Source: Kingdonia uniflora | Lineage: Eukaryota; Streptophyta; Magnoliopsida; Ranunculales; Circaeasteraceae | Length of the DNA stretch: 64,000 bases | Assembly: GCA_014058105.1 (NCBI GenBank) | Contig: JACGCM010001844.1 | Location: 4,464,001 to 4,528,000 of the forward strand | Direction: 5' to 3' | Shown here: positions 1 to 12,089 of the stretch, one piece after another | How positions within the stretch are numbered: the stretch's first letter is position 1 | How the letters are laid out: each line of letters opens with the position of its first letter | Translations under genes and position numbers: made by a program | The notes under the pieces: model-generated | The model's database searches: none | What the model was told of the DNA's origin: nothing | What the model saw: only the letters and a program-made list of their open reading frames with translations

Positions 1-159
1 GAATAAAGATAAAAATCCATATCATCAACACCCAGGTACATCCGTGTAGTGATAAAGCTTTATTCAATTTTTTATCAGCGGCCGATCGATATTTGGCAAA
101 CTCCACTATTTGCTTCATCAAGAAATTATAGACTTGCTCACCCCAAGGGAATTTTTGAG

Positions 160-490
160 CTAATCTAGATCATCTACCATATCAACATACCTCACCTCAA
201 CGTTTCTCCCCTTGTTTAGGAGGAGAAATGATAGTATAATCTTTAACAAATTTAATCGAAGAACATCTTCTGCAAAACAAAATAACACAATGTAATGATA
301 AGAACCTTGGAATATAATGAGCCAAAAATGGCAAATACAATACAAATATTGGAGGGGTGAGAAATACAATGACGGACGATGATAAAGCATACAACATAAA
401 TAATAAATTGGAGGTGCCCTTCTTGGCTTTACCCTCCTGTGTTTTGTTCACCTCGTCAACTTGTTTATTAACTTCTTTATCAGACTTCAT
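160..490 (-). CDS. Doubtful small hypothetical ORF with membrane segment
   Basis: An open frame starts at about 490 on the minus strand. It has a charged, lysine-rich first 25 residues, then a strongly hydrophobic stretch (roughly residues 28-60) that could be one or two membrane helices. I recognise no family. The frame lies just downstream of a repeat (525-1140) whose diverged partner (1468-1862) sits in the same position relative to another short frame at 1147-1440. Possibilities are a captured first exon or chance. Nothing in the sequence shows that it is expressed. Confidence 0.15.
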
Positions 491-524
491 TGTGGAAGAA
501 GAAGAAAAAATAGACTTTGATCAA

Positions 525-1140
525 ACACCTAGTAGGCAGTAGTGACACAGATGATTTGCCACTTATAAAACACTGAAATTACAAAAATACACAGATGATT
601 TGCCAATAATTTTTGAGAAAACGGGATACAAATGCAAATTAATACACGATAAAAATACACAGATGATTTGCCACTTAGGTTCGTCAATCACATACACGAT
701 TTGTAGATACGGGATATTTTTGCAGTTTTACAGTGGTCGTGCAGGGAAGAGAGTATTTGTGGAATAGGAATGGTTTTTGGCGTCAAAAGCTAAACTAACT
801 CATGTGAATCACACTCTTTACCTAACCCTGGAGAACAGTAAACAAATGCAAATTAATACTACTGATGGTGACAAAATCTGTATTAACCAATATAACTGAT
901 GGTTTAACGCATGACAAATTGGTTTCAACGAATGACCAGAAATACATGTAATGGTGACAGGGTGTGTCATACACGTCTTGAAATAGTAAGGACACGTGTA
1001 GATCGAGGAACGATTAAAATTGGTCGCGTGGCGTGATAAAAATATTTTTAAATAATTTAAAAAAAAATTATTATTAATTATGAAGTGACATTCGAAATAG
1101 TGGGGCCCACAGCCTTACCTGTTGCCTTACCTGTGGAGCC
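525..1140. repeat. Diverged direct repeat, copy A
   Basis: This segment shares a series of collinear blocks with 1468-1862: a start block of the type 'aatcaaacac.tagtaggcag', a block ending in 'ctcatgtgaa', one with 'acaaa..ggt' and a final 'gtggagccc'-like block after an AT-rich tract. Inside copy A the string 'acacagatgatttgcca' appears three times (about 544, 588 and 658). The structure resembles the ends of an old DNA transposon, but I found no inverted partner or target duplication. Confidence 0.4.
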
Positions 1141-1146
1141 TACGGC

Positions 1147-1440
1147 CTAGAAACCTATTTTAATATTCAAGCAGTTGATATTTTTAGAAAAAATGGCAAA
1201 CATGTATAAAACAAATGACAAATAAATCTGAACAAATGGGAAAGTTACATTACAAATATGATAACAGTCTGCTAAAAATAGCATAGATGACTGAAAGAAT
1301 GCTAGAGTTGAACTAAATGAATGACATATTTTGGTTTGCAGCAGCCGCGCATACGATTTGCCATCGTTTGTTCCACGAGTTAAGTATAGTAGAGTACCAT
1401 CTGCAAGAGTTACGGGTACTATAATTTCTTCCATACCCAA
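1147..1440 (-). CDS. Doubtful small hypothetical ORF
   Basis: A short minus-strand frame begins with a plausible first exon of about 35 residues (start MGMEEIIVPV) and then runs into low-quality, AT-rich coding. No family is recognised. It directly follows the second diverged repeat copy (1468-1862), just as the frame at 160-490 follows copy A, so both may be sequence dragged along by the repeat rather than genes. Confidence 0.12.
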   Translation of the reverse strand: MGMEEIIVPVTLADGTLLYLTRGTNDGKSYARLLQTKICHSFSSTLAFFQSSMLFLADCYHICNVTFPFVQIYLSFVLYMFAIFSKNINCLNIKIGF

Positions 1441-1467
1441 GGAGTAGAGTGCCAGTCCTTAATCAAA

Positions 1468-1862
1468 CACTTACTAGGCAGCAGTTACACAGACGGTTTG
1501 TGACAAATACTCCGGACGGTTTTTACGGTTGAGTAAGAAGAAGAAACTGTTCGATGAATCGAGATCGCTTTTAGCTTCAAGAACCAGACGAACTCCTGTG
1601 AACCGCAGGTGATACGTAACCTAAAACGATGAGAAATAGTAACAAAATTGGTGAAAGAGTTTGTCTTCTTATAAATAATATATATGTTCAAAGGTAGGAC
1701 AAAATGTATTACAATAAATGACAAGTAGTTTATGAGATGGTGATAATGTCAGCCTTCCTCGTACACGTGGCTTGATATAATAGTTTTAAATGAGTTTAAG
1801 AATTTTTTACAATTTTTTATTAGGCCGGATATGACATTTGTACTTGTGGAGCCCAAAAAGAG
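1468..1862. repeat. Diverged direct repeat, copy B
   Basis: Partner of 525-1140 in the same orientation and about 200 bases shorter. The matching blocks include the opening 'tactaggcag' string, 'cacagacggtttgtgac', an 'actcctgtgaa' block, an 'acacgtggc' block and a final 'gtggagccc'. Spacing between blocks varies, so the copies are old. Confidence 0.4.
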
Positions 1863-1865
1863 GTG

Positions 1866-2740
1866 GTTGTCTGCTGTAATATTAGAACTTTAGTAGGGGC
1901 AAATATGGTTTTTTCCTCTTGCCATTATCGATTTTGCAATTTATTGTTCTCTGGGTCTGATTTTGCAAAGATGGCAAAAACTAGTATTTATTCTCATAAT
2001 TTCCGATATATTTTACTATTTTATAAACATATAACCATACATTCTAATAGAAATACAGTTATATTATATTTATCTAGTTGCCTACTATTTCCAAAGTTGT
2101 TATTATTAATAAAGGCGAGTTCGGTGTACTCCACCTATACATTAAACAACAATAACTACAAGAAACTATAAATTACTACGTTACTCTCTTCCTATTTCCC
2201 TACCTATGTTTATATTTCTAGAGATAATGGAAAACCCCCCAACATACTTACTTTACTATCTTCCTGTTTTATGCCACAATTTTTTCTATTGAAATCTAGC
2301 AACTTCAAGACTCAAGAGATTAAAAGATTTCTTTTCATTCCTCCAGGAAATTTATAAAAATCTCAAGCATGTGCTACTTTACATGTTCTAAAAATTTGAA
2401 TACACAGATTTACTCATTTTTTATGTATGATAGTAATCTAGGATAATGTTAATTGCTTTCTCCATTTGATTCCTAACTTATTTCTATTTCTGCCCTTAAT
2501 TCTTTGAGTATGTTCTTGTCTCCACCACATCTAACAATTAATTTTTTAAATCAATGGTTCTCATATGCATTCAAATCTTCTTCATATTTTGATATATATC
2601 CATTAATGAGTAATACTACCAGCTAAAAAAGATCCCTTGATAATTGGTAACTTCGTTTTACATTTGAGAAATGCATATTACATTTGGAGAAGATTTTGTA
2701 TCTTTGGTTTAAACCTTCTCTTTTTATTAACATTAGAGTA
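1866..2740. other. AT-rich spacer, nothing recognised
   Basis: No coding, RNA or repeat structure that I can support. A plus-strand open frame at 1863-2171 has low-complexity composition and no recognisable motif, so it is not called a gene. Confidence 0.5.
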
Positions 2741-2749
2741 ATCATATAA
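2741..2749. repeat. MULE-1 target-site duplication, left
   Basis: The 9-base string atcatataa directly precedes the left terminal repeat and is repeated exactly at 46672-46680. Nine bases is the usual duplication length for Mutator-superfamily insertions. It fixes both ends of the element and shows that the two ends 44 kb apart belong to one insertion. Confidence 0.93.
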
Positions 2750-2843
2750 GGGAGAGGATACCCCTACACACCAATTACCCTACACACCTCCTACACTCTC
2801 TCCTAACCACACACCAATCTGACCTGGCATCTCACTCAATCAT
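2750..2843. repeat. MULE-1 left terminal inverted repeat
   Basis: Starts gggagaggatacccctacac and matches the reverse complement of 46578-46671 over about 92 bases with roughly ten differences. The match fades after the 'tggca.ctcactcaa' stretch. CT-rich DNA follows on the inside of both ends. Confidence 0.92.
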
Positions 2844-2899
2844 TTTTAAGAGGGAAAAATGGTATGACGTGGATAAATTTGAAAGAAAAAAAAACTACT

Positions 2900-3075
2900 C
2901 TTCGTGACTCACTCTCGTAACTCACTCTCACTCTCACTCACAGACTCTCTCTCTCTATCTCTATCAATCAACTCTCACTCAATCACTCCGATAACTCGCT
3001 CACATTCATGCTCTCCCTCAGTCAATATCTCTCTCTCTGTCATTTTCTCTCTCACTTACTCTTTATCTGTCGGTG
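2900..3075. repeat. CT-rich low-complexity subterminal tract
   Basis: A run dominated by CTCT and CTCACT words just inside the left terminal repeat. The matching GA-rich tract lies at about 46425-46560 inside the right end, and similar tracts flank both ends of MULE-2 (48020-48125 and 58860-59030). Such pyrimidine tracts often mark 5' leader DNA; here that is only an inference. Confidence 0.7.
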
Positions 3076-3369
3076 ATTCTAAACCTCGGAGTACTGTCAT
3101 CATACACGTGATCTTGATTGACCAGGTAATCGAATGCATTCCCTTCAAAGGATGACTATTCTCAATTTAAGGGGTTTTTATTTTTTGCTTAAAATTTCCC
3201 GCGCAATCCGTTACGCCTTTTTTGTTTTTTTCTTTAACCAAATTTTTGAAAAAATTCCCCAAATTTTAGGATTTAAGCAGAACATCAATCAATTACCTAC
3301 TCTAGGTTGGGTGAAAAGAGGGAAAAATTGTCGATGTCTGATTAATCAACAATAATTACTATTATTTTT

Positions 3370-3560
3370 ATGAAATAATTGTCGAATCTGGTTAATTTTA
3401 GAAAGTATTGACGATACATTTGTTGTTCGACAATTTATATGTCGATACTTCTAAAATCGACAATTTCTAGTTGAAATTTTTTAATTATATCTCAAATCGA
3501 CAATATAACAATGATTAATTATCGATTTTTAGAGTGGTCGACAATTTTTGGCTTTGACAA
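3370..3560. repeat. Palindrome-family cluster (5' leader of PMD gene)
   Basis: At least five exact TTGTCGA or TCGACAA half-sites (near 3380, 3428, 3460, 3493 and 3538) plus degenerate ones such as ttatcgatt, spaced 30-50 bases apart. It lies upstream of the PMD start at 3622, probably in the 5' leader or its intron, because a typical acceptor 'ttcttatacag' immediately precedes the start codon. Confidence 0.75.
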
Positions 3561-5219
3561 TTTCAGTGTTTAAACTGATTCAATGTGTTTCACCGTGCCT
3601 AATTTAAGTTTCTTATACAGGATGGCACCAAAGTAAAAAGTTCCAGAGAAGATACGCCCAATAGCCTCGCATCAAAAGAGGTTAATTGAAGAGCGAGAAG
3701 ATCTCTCGCATCCAAATTTTAATCAACCTCCTTGCGTGCCTGCCAAAAGGAGCAAAACTGATTCTACTATGGCAGAAGAAAGTGGGAGTGTCCCTCAGGT
3801 GGCAGTGACACCTGAAGAAGTCCAGGATGTTGGAAGTCCTTCCACAAGTGGGGGTGATTCACAAGCATCTATTTCTAGTACAAATTATTTCTATCGCAAT
3901 GCAGCAGCTCCTGGGAGTGATACTTCGCAATATGAACCTTTTCTAAACCCTGCAGTTGAAGACCAAGAACAGGGTACGAGAACCACTGGTGAAGAAGGTA
4001 TCTAGGATGACAACAGCGATGACTCAAGTGAGTCAGAAGCAGACGAATATGGCCCCAGGGATACCAGTTTGTTTACGAGCTTCTAGACACATATCGAAAG
4101 CTCTAGCTCTTGGACAGGTAATCCCATGTTTCAATAGCCAATTATTTTAGTCTTCATCCCAATTCCTATAATGTTTCCATGTTCCCTTCTTTTATTTAGA
4201 CAATGATTTCATTAATGGATTATATTATATTGTACTTACAGGACCCCGACTATCTACGGGTGTTTCACCACAGTCCTACTTGGGACATTGGGAAGGATGT
4301 GGAAAAGGTTCAAAGTTTGGTGAATCTACAAAGACTTGGCAGAATTGGAGCCATTTCATACACACACTACAATGCAGTATTGATTACAGCTTTCGTCGAG
4401 CGTTGGCATCTAGAGACCAACAGTTTTTATTTCAAATGGGGCGAGATTACTATCATGTTGGAAGATGTGTAGAGATTAATTGGGTTGAGAGTTGGCGGTG
4501 ATATGACAGTTATTCAGGGGAAGTAGGGAGCAACTAATGTCAAACAAATTTTTAAAGACTATTTTTACCAAAGCGATCAAGTTTACCTTGATCTCAAGGA
4601 TGGAGGTGCGAAGATATCTCTTTCACTGATGAAGATGGTCAATTTCTTCGCCTCCAAGGTTGGAACAAACGCAGCAGCAGAGGCATCTTCTTCCTCTGAA
4701 CCCCCGAGATTATCTTCTCGAGCAGTTGCCAAAACATACATGTTGTATGTTTTAGGATCCTATCTTTTCCCTACCAAGAAATGTACTTACGTGTCGCCAA
4801 AGTATCTTAATTTCTTTGATTCCAAGAACTCAGTTATTACATGGTCATGGGGAGCTGCGACGTTGGCACACCTGTATTACAGCTTAGGCGCTTCTTCGAG
4901 AGTAAATGTTAAAGCTCTTGCATGTTGAACTACATTGCTAGCGGTGAGTGTATGCATACATTTATTGGTTTCGTTGATGGTCTGTTACTTTCTTTACATT
5001 ATAATTGAAGGTTTTTTAATTTTTACAGTCTTGGATATTCGAGCACTTCCCAAAACTCCTTAGAATTCCAAAACCGAATGATTCTTGTGCTTCTGAGTAC
5101 TGTACGAGGTGGTCTTAGAGTAGAACGACAAGCTTTAAAGACATTTAGAAAAGCGCTGGACAACTATAAGCTTGACGATGTAAGTTCCCATTAACCTTTG
5201 TTAGATTAATTCTCCATTA

Positions 5220-5375
5220 TAGTACCAGGCATTTATAGTTGTAAATTGTCGAGATTTTATAGTGCAGTTGAAATTGTCGAGCATTCAAAATAAATGTTCG
5301 ACAATTTCATAGTCATTAACTGTCGATTACATGATTTATCAAAAATTTCATGTACTATATTGTCGAGTATTTGTC
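5220..5375. repeat. Palindrome-family cluster in PMD intron
   Basis: Half-sites TTGTCGA near 5247, 5272 and 5360, TCGACAA near 5309 and weaker copies, all in the intron between exons 5029-5179 and 5436-5542. This is also where MULE-1 lacks a PMD exon present in MULE-2, so the cluster borders a deletion. Confidence 0.7.
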
Positions 5376-5819
5376 AATTCGAAAACACTTTTGAATGGTT
5401 CAAAAGTGTTTCATTCATCAAACTTTTCCCTACAGCAGTTAATCTTGATGAAAATGATGATGGGAGGATATTAGGCGAGGGTGGTGGTGTTGGGAGTCCT
5501 ATTGGGGGTGGATTTGGTGGTGGTCTTTCGCAACGTGAACATGTGAGTATTGTTGTTATAGTTTGCCCCTTGGAGTAGTGCATTTCTTGTTTCTTCTAAT
5601 ATGCTTATACTCTTTTACAGGTTGAGGGCCAAATTGAATATATATCTCGTTTGGAAGAGGAGATCCCCAACTTGAAGTTGGCGAAGGAGGAGGCAGATCG
5701 GGCAAAATCTTAATTGCTCGAGGCTATGAAATTAAAGGTAGGCACACACTTTCCTCACCATTTAACTAATATTGCCATAGTAGTACTCACATTCAACATA
5801 AATTGTTTTCAACTCAAGT

Positions 5820-6030
5820 TCGAATGCATCATAGTCACTTATTGTCGATTTTAATTATACTCAATAATTTATAGTCTTTTTTGTCAAAAATAAATAAAAT
5901 CAACAATTTACAGTCCTTTATTGTCGAATATAAATAAAATCGACAATTGTATAGTAATTTATTGTCAATTATAATTGCAATCGATAATAATCATTGTAAC
6001 TAATTGTCGACTACTTTTAAAATCAACAAT
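5820..6030. repeat. Palindrome-family cluster in PMD intron
   Basis: Alternating half-sites (TTGTCGA near 5843, 5923 and 6006; TCGACAA near 5940) with degenerate versions such as atcaacaatt between them. It fills the intron between exons 5621-5737 and 6125-6250 while the flanking exons contain none. Confidence 0.7.
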
Positions 6031-6905
6031 TCCTCATCACTCAATGAAAATCTGTATCAATTTATTTGCCTTATTAATTAATTTGTTAGTGATTTCAATT
6101 AATTTATTTCCCTTACTATTACAGACAAATGAATGTGAAAGATTGATAGAGTCAAATGACAAATTGCAAGCTGACCTTCAGGTGCAGCAAGTGCTCGACT
6201 CGATATGCGAGAAAAACTTCAGCAAAATAGAAAATAAATTAAATGATAAGGTATTCGTAGTTTCTTTTCCCTTAGTTCACCATTTTTTACCATTCCCTCC
6301 TTTATGTGTTGTTCATAAATGTCATACATGTTTGTTATCAGAACTTGGAGTGTAATTCACTGAAGGAAACCAATAAGAAGCTGTCAGAAGATGTTTCCTC
6401 ATTGAAGAAGTCACTTGCAGATTTGAACGTATAATTACAAAAAAAAGTAAGTATTATGAAGGTCCCTACTTTGAATGCGAAAGATAAACATGTTTATTGA
6501 AAGTTATTTATTTATTGGGAAGTACTCAATTGTGATTGATAACAGGTAGAGGAGTGTGAGACCCTAGCTTCTATCAATGAGAAGTTGATGGAAGAAATTG
6601 TTGCTCAAGAACCACAACCCTTAGCGGTGAGTAGAAAATATTACATAAAGGAATATAGTACATCAAAACCAATATGTCACTTATTAATTTTTTCATGATT
6701 ATCCTTCTTTTTATGTACAGCTAAATCTGGTTCCACACTCAGACGTAAACGTTGATGGAGTCCAAGACTGGAAGCAGAAGTATGATGAGTTAAGCATAAA
6801 ATACGAAGAAGCACAGAGGAAGTTGAGTGAGAGAGATTGGAATGTAAGTTGATTTAGAGGAGAGTTTCGATGTCAGTGGATAGTATACAAATAACTCAAT
6901 TTTAT

Positions 6906-7110
6906 GACAGGCCAAAACCGTCGTTAACGCTCCGTTATGACGGTTTTAGACCGTCACTAACGAGTGTCGTTTATATATTTTGACGGAAAAGTCTCGTCGC
7001 AAAGACATAAATTTTGTGACGGTGTCTCCCCTTCGATAATTTGCTTCAGTTCAGAACCGTCGGAAACTCGCTTAAATGTAGTATCCCAAAATAGCTATTA
7101 CGACGGCTTT
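6906..7110. repeat. Subterminal GACGG repeats and hairpin, left CACTA end
   Basis: Positions 6914-6947 form a near-perfect hairpin (aaaaccgtcgttaacg against cgttatgacggtttt). Further gacgg/ccgtc words follow at about 6952, 6982, 7019, 7058 and 7101. CACTA elements carry such short subterminal repeats as TnpA-binding sites; that role is inferred here. Confidence 0.6.
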
Positions 7111-7285
7111 GGTTGGTTGGAATTTTTTTTGTTTATTTAGAACTAATTCTCCTGGAAAGTCTATTTATGAAATAACTAAAATAAATTTATCGTATTCACT
7201 GTCTTTGATTTGCGACAATTGTATTGTATAAAACTGAATAACATAAAAAGAAAACACCATATGTAAGAAAATAAATTTCATTTTA

Positions 7286-7830
7286 TTATAAAAATGATGA
7301 AGTACATATAATAGGCCGATCACATTGTACAGCTTTCAACAATAGATTATACAATTTTAGTCTAACAACCCAAGAACAAGATACATTGTTAATTGCAACC
7401 ATGTCGGTTACCTGCATTGAATGCAACAATGCCCTCAACTGCTCATTTTTCGCCATGAGTTCTTGCTTCTTAACCTCATAAGTGTTCACCTGCAAGTTGC
7501 AAAAGGTATACATACATTAAATATTAATCTAAGGAATTTTTCATACACTAACAAAATGTTAAAACATGAATACGATATTCGTCCTTCTTGCAATCATTTT
7601 GTAGAAGTCACTGTCAGCTTTTTTTCCATTTCAGGTACCACGCGGGCGCCCTTCTTTCTATTTTTATATACCATTTCATTATTAGGAAATATAACTTTAA
7701 ATGTTTTCGACTATGTATGAAAAAATGCAAGTTAACTGATGAATACCTGAAATAAATTCAGTATCTTCATGCCTGACTTGGACTCCTTTTTCTCCATCAA
7801 CACTTGATTTAGTTTCTCCTATAATGCATG
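7286..7830 (-). pseudogene. Coiled-coil 3' exons, probably of CACTA second gene
   Basis: Two short exon-like stretches on the minus strand, about 7750-7825 (EKLNQVLMEKKESKSGMK) and about 7395-7495 (KKQELMAKNEQLRALLHSMQ), have heptad-like leucine and charged spacing. Coiled coils commonly end the second CACTA gene, and these lie between that gene and the left subterminal repeats, which supports the assignment. Intron borders are not certain. Confidence 0.4.
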
Positions 7831-8249
7831 AAATCATGGATCCTTACTTTTATTATCATCACAACATGTACAACACCTCTATGTTGTTCACTTAATCCAA
7901 ACCCAAACCAATATTTCCAAAATGAAAAGTAAATTCTACTTTGATCACAAAAGCTAAAAGTGATGTCTTTATATAAGATTATATAGGACAGTAAAATAAT
8001 AAAATGATTACCAATATGAAAATAACAGCAATGTATAAACCTTAATTAGCATAACATACTAGAAAATAGAGGTCATAAATTATATATGGCACAAGCTTCT
8101 TAACATGGAAAGGAGCAGCCTCATACTACGCAAGTTAAGCACTATCTACTTTAGCAAGAGCACAAGTCTTTATTACTGTGGATTCTAGAAAATCAGTTCC
8201 AGTTTAAGAAACTAAAAGAAGAACAATCAAAAAACAAAATGTGGTGAAT

Positions 8250-8499
8250 TAATTATCACCTACTATAAGAAGCTGTAACAAGTTGGAGTTAATAGATACA
8301 TAGAGAAGCAAAAAGTGCTACTGCTACAGAACAGCAGATAATAAGAATACAGATAGATGAGCACTTACAGCAATTACAGATGCAGCAAGGTCTGCCATCT
8401 CCCTTGGATCTTTGTGATAGTAGTTCCCAAAGTAAAGAACTGTTGCATAGTACCACATCACCGGAAAGACAAATCCCAATAAAAATCTGCAAAAAGTAG

Positions 8500-8500
<1 letters not shown>
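8250..8500 (-). pseudogene. L18ae-family membrane protein fragment, exon 2
   Basis: Exon 8369-8486 on the minus strand, with acceptor tttttgcag and donor gtaagt, encodes a membrane segment then a loop: FLLGFVFPVMWYYA, FGNYYHKDPRE and LAASVIA. I recognise this as the C-terminal part of the small plant membrane proteins annotated as ribosomal-L18ae-like (not the true ribosomal protein). Exon 1 is at 15657-15802. The shared reading phase (..TTTTC plus ATTT..) rebuilds the Phe-Ser-Phe-Leu junction, so the two were one gene before Gypsy-1 entered the intron. A last short exon may lie near 8250-8285. Call by family memory, not search. Confidence 0.6.
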
Positions 8501-9457
<957 letters not shown>

Positions 9458-9613
9458 TATTATAGCCCATTTTGCTTGATGAGAAGAGCCAAAACAAGAG
9501 AATGAGCCAGTAAGAGAGTCTAGATATACAGTTTATATTATAGCCCATTTTGCTTGATGAAAAGAGCCAAAACCAGATAATGAGCCAGTAGGAGAGTCTA
9601 AATATACAACTTA
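9458..9613. repeat. 78-bp tandem duplication
   Basis: Two adjacent copies (9458-9535 and 9536-9613), each starting tattatagcccattttgc and ending near atataca, with a few differences. No coding content. Confidence 0.85.
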
Positions 9614-9709
9614 AGATGCAACCCTTTCGGTGAAATGGAATGGAAGGCGAACTCCAATAAAATTAGATAGTGGCATTAGTCTAGTCCTTATAATGATATA
9701 ATAGCTTTT

Positions 9710-9714
9710 GACAT
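9710..9714. repeat. Gypsy-1 target-site duplication, left
   Basis: gacat immediately before the 5' LTR, repeated exactly at 15307-15311 after the 3' LTR. Five bases is the expected length for Ty3-type integration. Confidence 0.9.
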
Positions 9715-10132
9715 TGTGACGCCCAGGCTTTGTAAATAGTATCCTCAGGTTGTAAGAAAGCTATGTACAAATTTTAATTTATTTTTGTAAAGGTTAGCTT
9801 AGGAAAAAGGGGGAGTACGCTTCGTCTCCACTTTTGATGTTTCCTTTTAGAACTTAGTTGTTTTCCATTTTGCTATATATGTAGAGGACTTGTATCCAAT
9901 ACACCCAAGAAGGAATTTAAGCTTGTAATAGTACTTTGTAATAGTTGTTGATATATGAATGAAATGATGCCTTCAAAGACCCTTTGTACAGTGTTTTGTT
10001 GCGTTGAGATTATGTGATGCTTTGCGATATTGTGTTGCTAAAAGATTGATAGAGAAGAGTAATTAGGCTTACTTGGGACAGGTGTCTCGAGTGCCGCACG
10101 TGCCAAGCTTGAGTTTAAGTTATTCCGTGTCA
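9715..10132 (+). repeat. Gypsy-1 5' LTR
   Basis: 418 bases, from tgtgacgcccagg to ccgtgtca (TG...CA ends), nearly identical to 14888-15306. A possible TATA element (ctatatatgtagagg) lies at about 9874-9888. Confidence 0.95.
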
Positions 10133-10134
10133 GC

Positions 10135-10148
10135 TGATATCAGAGCGA
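10135..10148 (+). other. Gypsy-1 primer-binding site (initiator Met tRNA type)
   Basis: tgatatcagagcga, two bases after the LTR, is close to the TGGTATCAGAGC sequence that pairs with the 3' end of plant initiator methionine tRNA. Confidence 0.8.
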
Positions 10149-10173
10149 TCTAGTTGAAAGCGATCCAGTTGCA

Positions 10174-12089
10174 ATGGCAGAGGGTCCGAATGCTACTGAC
10201 CCCGCCCAGGCAATCCCAGGCCCTTGAATACCCGAACACGGTTGGAGCAATTAGAGGAAAAGATGCAAGCTCTAAGTAGGATTATCGATCAGGTGATGAC
10301 TTTGGAGGAACGATTGGACGGTTTCTCGAACGATTAGGCCCATATGGGCGAACGTCTCGTTTCGTTAGAAGGAGTGGTTGAAGGGAATATGGCTACTCTT
10401 CTAGATCAGATGGATGAACTTTCCTCGAAGGTAAATCTCCTAGTGAAGGTTGTTGGAAATAGAGAACCAGCACCTTTGGGCGGCGGTATGGACCGGCCCA
10501 GGATCAAGGTCCCCGAACCCAAGGCGTCCGAGGGAGCGAGGGACGAAAAGGAGGTAGAGAACTTCCTTTTTGATATGGAGACGTACTTTAATGTGGTCAG
10601 GCCTGATAGCGAAGGTACAAAGGTTTCGATGGCTACCATGTACCTCGCCGGTGATGCTAAACTATGGTGGCGCACCAAGTATGCTGAGATCCAGAGCGGT
10701 CACTGTACCATTGGAACGTGGGATAACTTGAAGAAAGAGCTAAAGAATCAGTTTTTGCCCGAGAATGTTGAGTTCATTACTCAGAGGATTTTAAGACAAC
10801 TTAAGCAGACCGGCAACATCCGTGAGTATGTGAAGCGGTTCTCAGCCTTAATGTTAGATATCCGCGACATGTCTGAAAAGGATAAGTTGCTTTGTTTCTT
10901 GGAAGGTCTGAAACCTTGGATCCATAATGAACTGCAAAGGCAGCAGGTTCAAGATTTGGCCTCCGCAATGGCCTCTGCCGAGCTTATCAATGACTATACC
11001 CCTATGCAGGGTGAGCGTAGATCGGCTCAGCCTCAGTCTAGTTCTCAGTCGCAAAAAAGAACGGGATCCTCCAATAACTACAATAAGGGCAATAATGGTA
11101 GGTACCAAGCTAGAAGTGGGGGAGACCAAGGTCATGGCCAGGGCAGAAGTGGGAGAGCAAGTACAGGTGGTGCCTCGAGTTCCAATTCTGGGAGGGAGTA
11201 CCACAGGCCATGTAACAATAGTGGTGCTTCCTCCTCGTCCAGGTTTCAAGGACGTCCTGGGAACTTGAAGTATTTTCTTTATGGAGGGAACCACAAAGCC
11301 TATCAATGTCCTCAGAAGATGGCGTTGAATGCTCTAATGGCGTCCCAAGGAGATCAAGCCAATGACTCCACTCAGGAAAATAATGGTAGTAAAACTCATA
11401 TGGGTTCTCTTTATTTGTGTAATGCCATGACCACACAAATACCAGAGGTTAAGCCTAAGAAGGGACTCATGTACGTGGACCTTACTATTAACGGGCAGAA
11501 CACTCTGGCGATGGTTGATACAGGTGCTACCCATAACTTTATCGTTATTCAGGAAGCAAACCGGTTGGGATTGTGTTTGGTGAAAGATTCTAGCCGGATG
11601 AAAGCTGTCAACTCTGCCGCGATGCCGATACAGGGTATTGCCAAGTTGGTTCTGGATAAGATTGGACAGTGGAGCGGAATGGTTAACCTTTTAGCCTTGA
11701 CATTGGATGATTTCAAGATTATCTTGGGAATGGACTTTCTCCACTACCACAAGGCCGTGCCGATGCCATTTGTCAACTCCTTAGGGATTTTAGGTGACAA
11801 TCCCTCAATCATACAGATGTCCATGCAGAGAGATGAGGGCAGACTATTATCAGCTCTTCAGCTGGAGAAGAGACTGAGGCGAGGGGAGTTGACTTACCTT
11901 GCAACCTTACGGTTAAAGCCGGATGATCAGAATCATGATACCCTGTCGACGAAAGTCTCCTGGGTACTTACGGAATTCAAGGATGTGATGACGAAAGAAT
12001 TACCAAAGGTGTTTCCTCCACGAAGGCCTATCGATCATCAGATTGAGTTAGTTCCTGGAACCAAGCCTCCTGCAAAAGGAAAAATATAG
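10174..12089 (+). pseudogene. Gypsy-1 gag and protease
   Basis: The likely original start is the ATG at 10174, but an early stop leaves the long open frame starting at 10344 (581 codons). It shows a coiled-coil start, the retrotransposon Gag domain (WWRTKYAEIQ through YVKRFSAL at about residues 110-170), a Ser/Gly/Arg-rich linker, a zinc knuckle and an aspartic protease with the active-site triad DTGA (about 11518). The knuckle reads YFLYGGNHKAYQC: both leading cysteines are tyrosines, so it probably no longer binds zinc. The frame stops at 12089, just before reverse transcriptase. Confidence 0.88.

Larger units (their letters stand above)
3622..6843 (+). pseudogene. PMD (plant mobile domain) gene of MULE-1, 5' part
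   Basis: Homologue of the MULE-2 gene at 52560-58366. Exons I can place: 3622-4117, 4242-4943, 5029-5179, 5436-5542, 5621-5737, 6125-6250, 6342-6446, 6546-6626 and 6721-6843, nearly all with GT-AG borders. The first exon is basic, then acidic. The PMD core starts at about 4242, with IGAISYTHYNA, AFVERW, FYFKWGE and, in the next exon, WIFEHFPKL, hallmarks of the domain also found in the Arabidopsis silencing proteins MAIN and MAIL1. Later exons encode a coiled coil (for example EECETLASINEKLMEE). Broken by an early stop (codon 5), a frameshift near 4080 and stops at about 4471 and 4526. Compared with MULE-2, a PMD exon of about 490 bases is missing between 5179 and 5436. The gene continues at 40063 beyond the nested element. 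Confidence 0.85.

Noticed and set aside
2904..3155. Ser/Leu-rich open frame
   Set aside because: Translation of the CT-rich subterminal tract; no splice or start context.
6840..6912. Exon starting at 6911 after 'tttatgacag'
   Set aside because: It looks like an acceptor, but the following sequence is the CACTA subterminal hairpin and stops after nine codons. The real next exon is at 40063.
10854..11306. Long minus-strand frames across Gypsy-1 gag
   Set aside because: Shadows of the gag frame; no motif and no splice logic.
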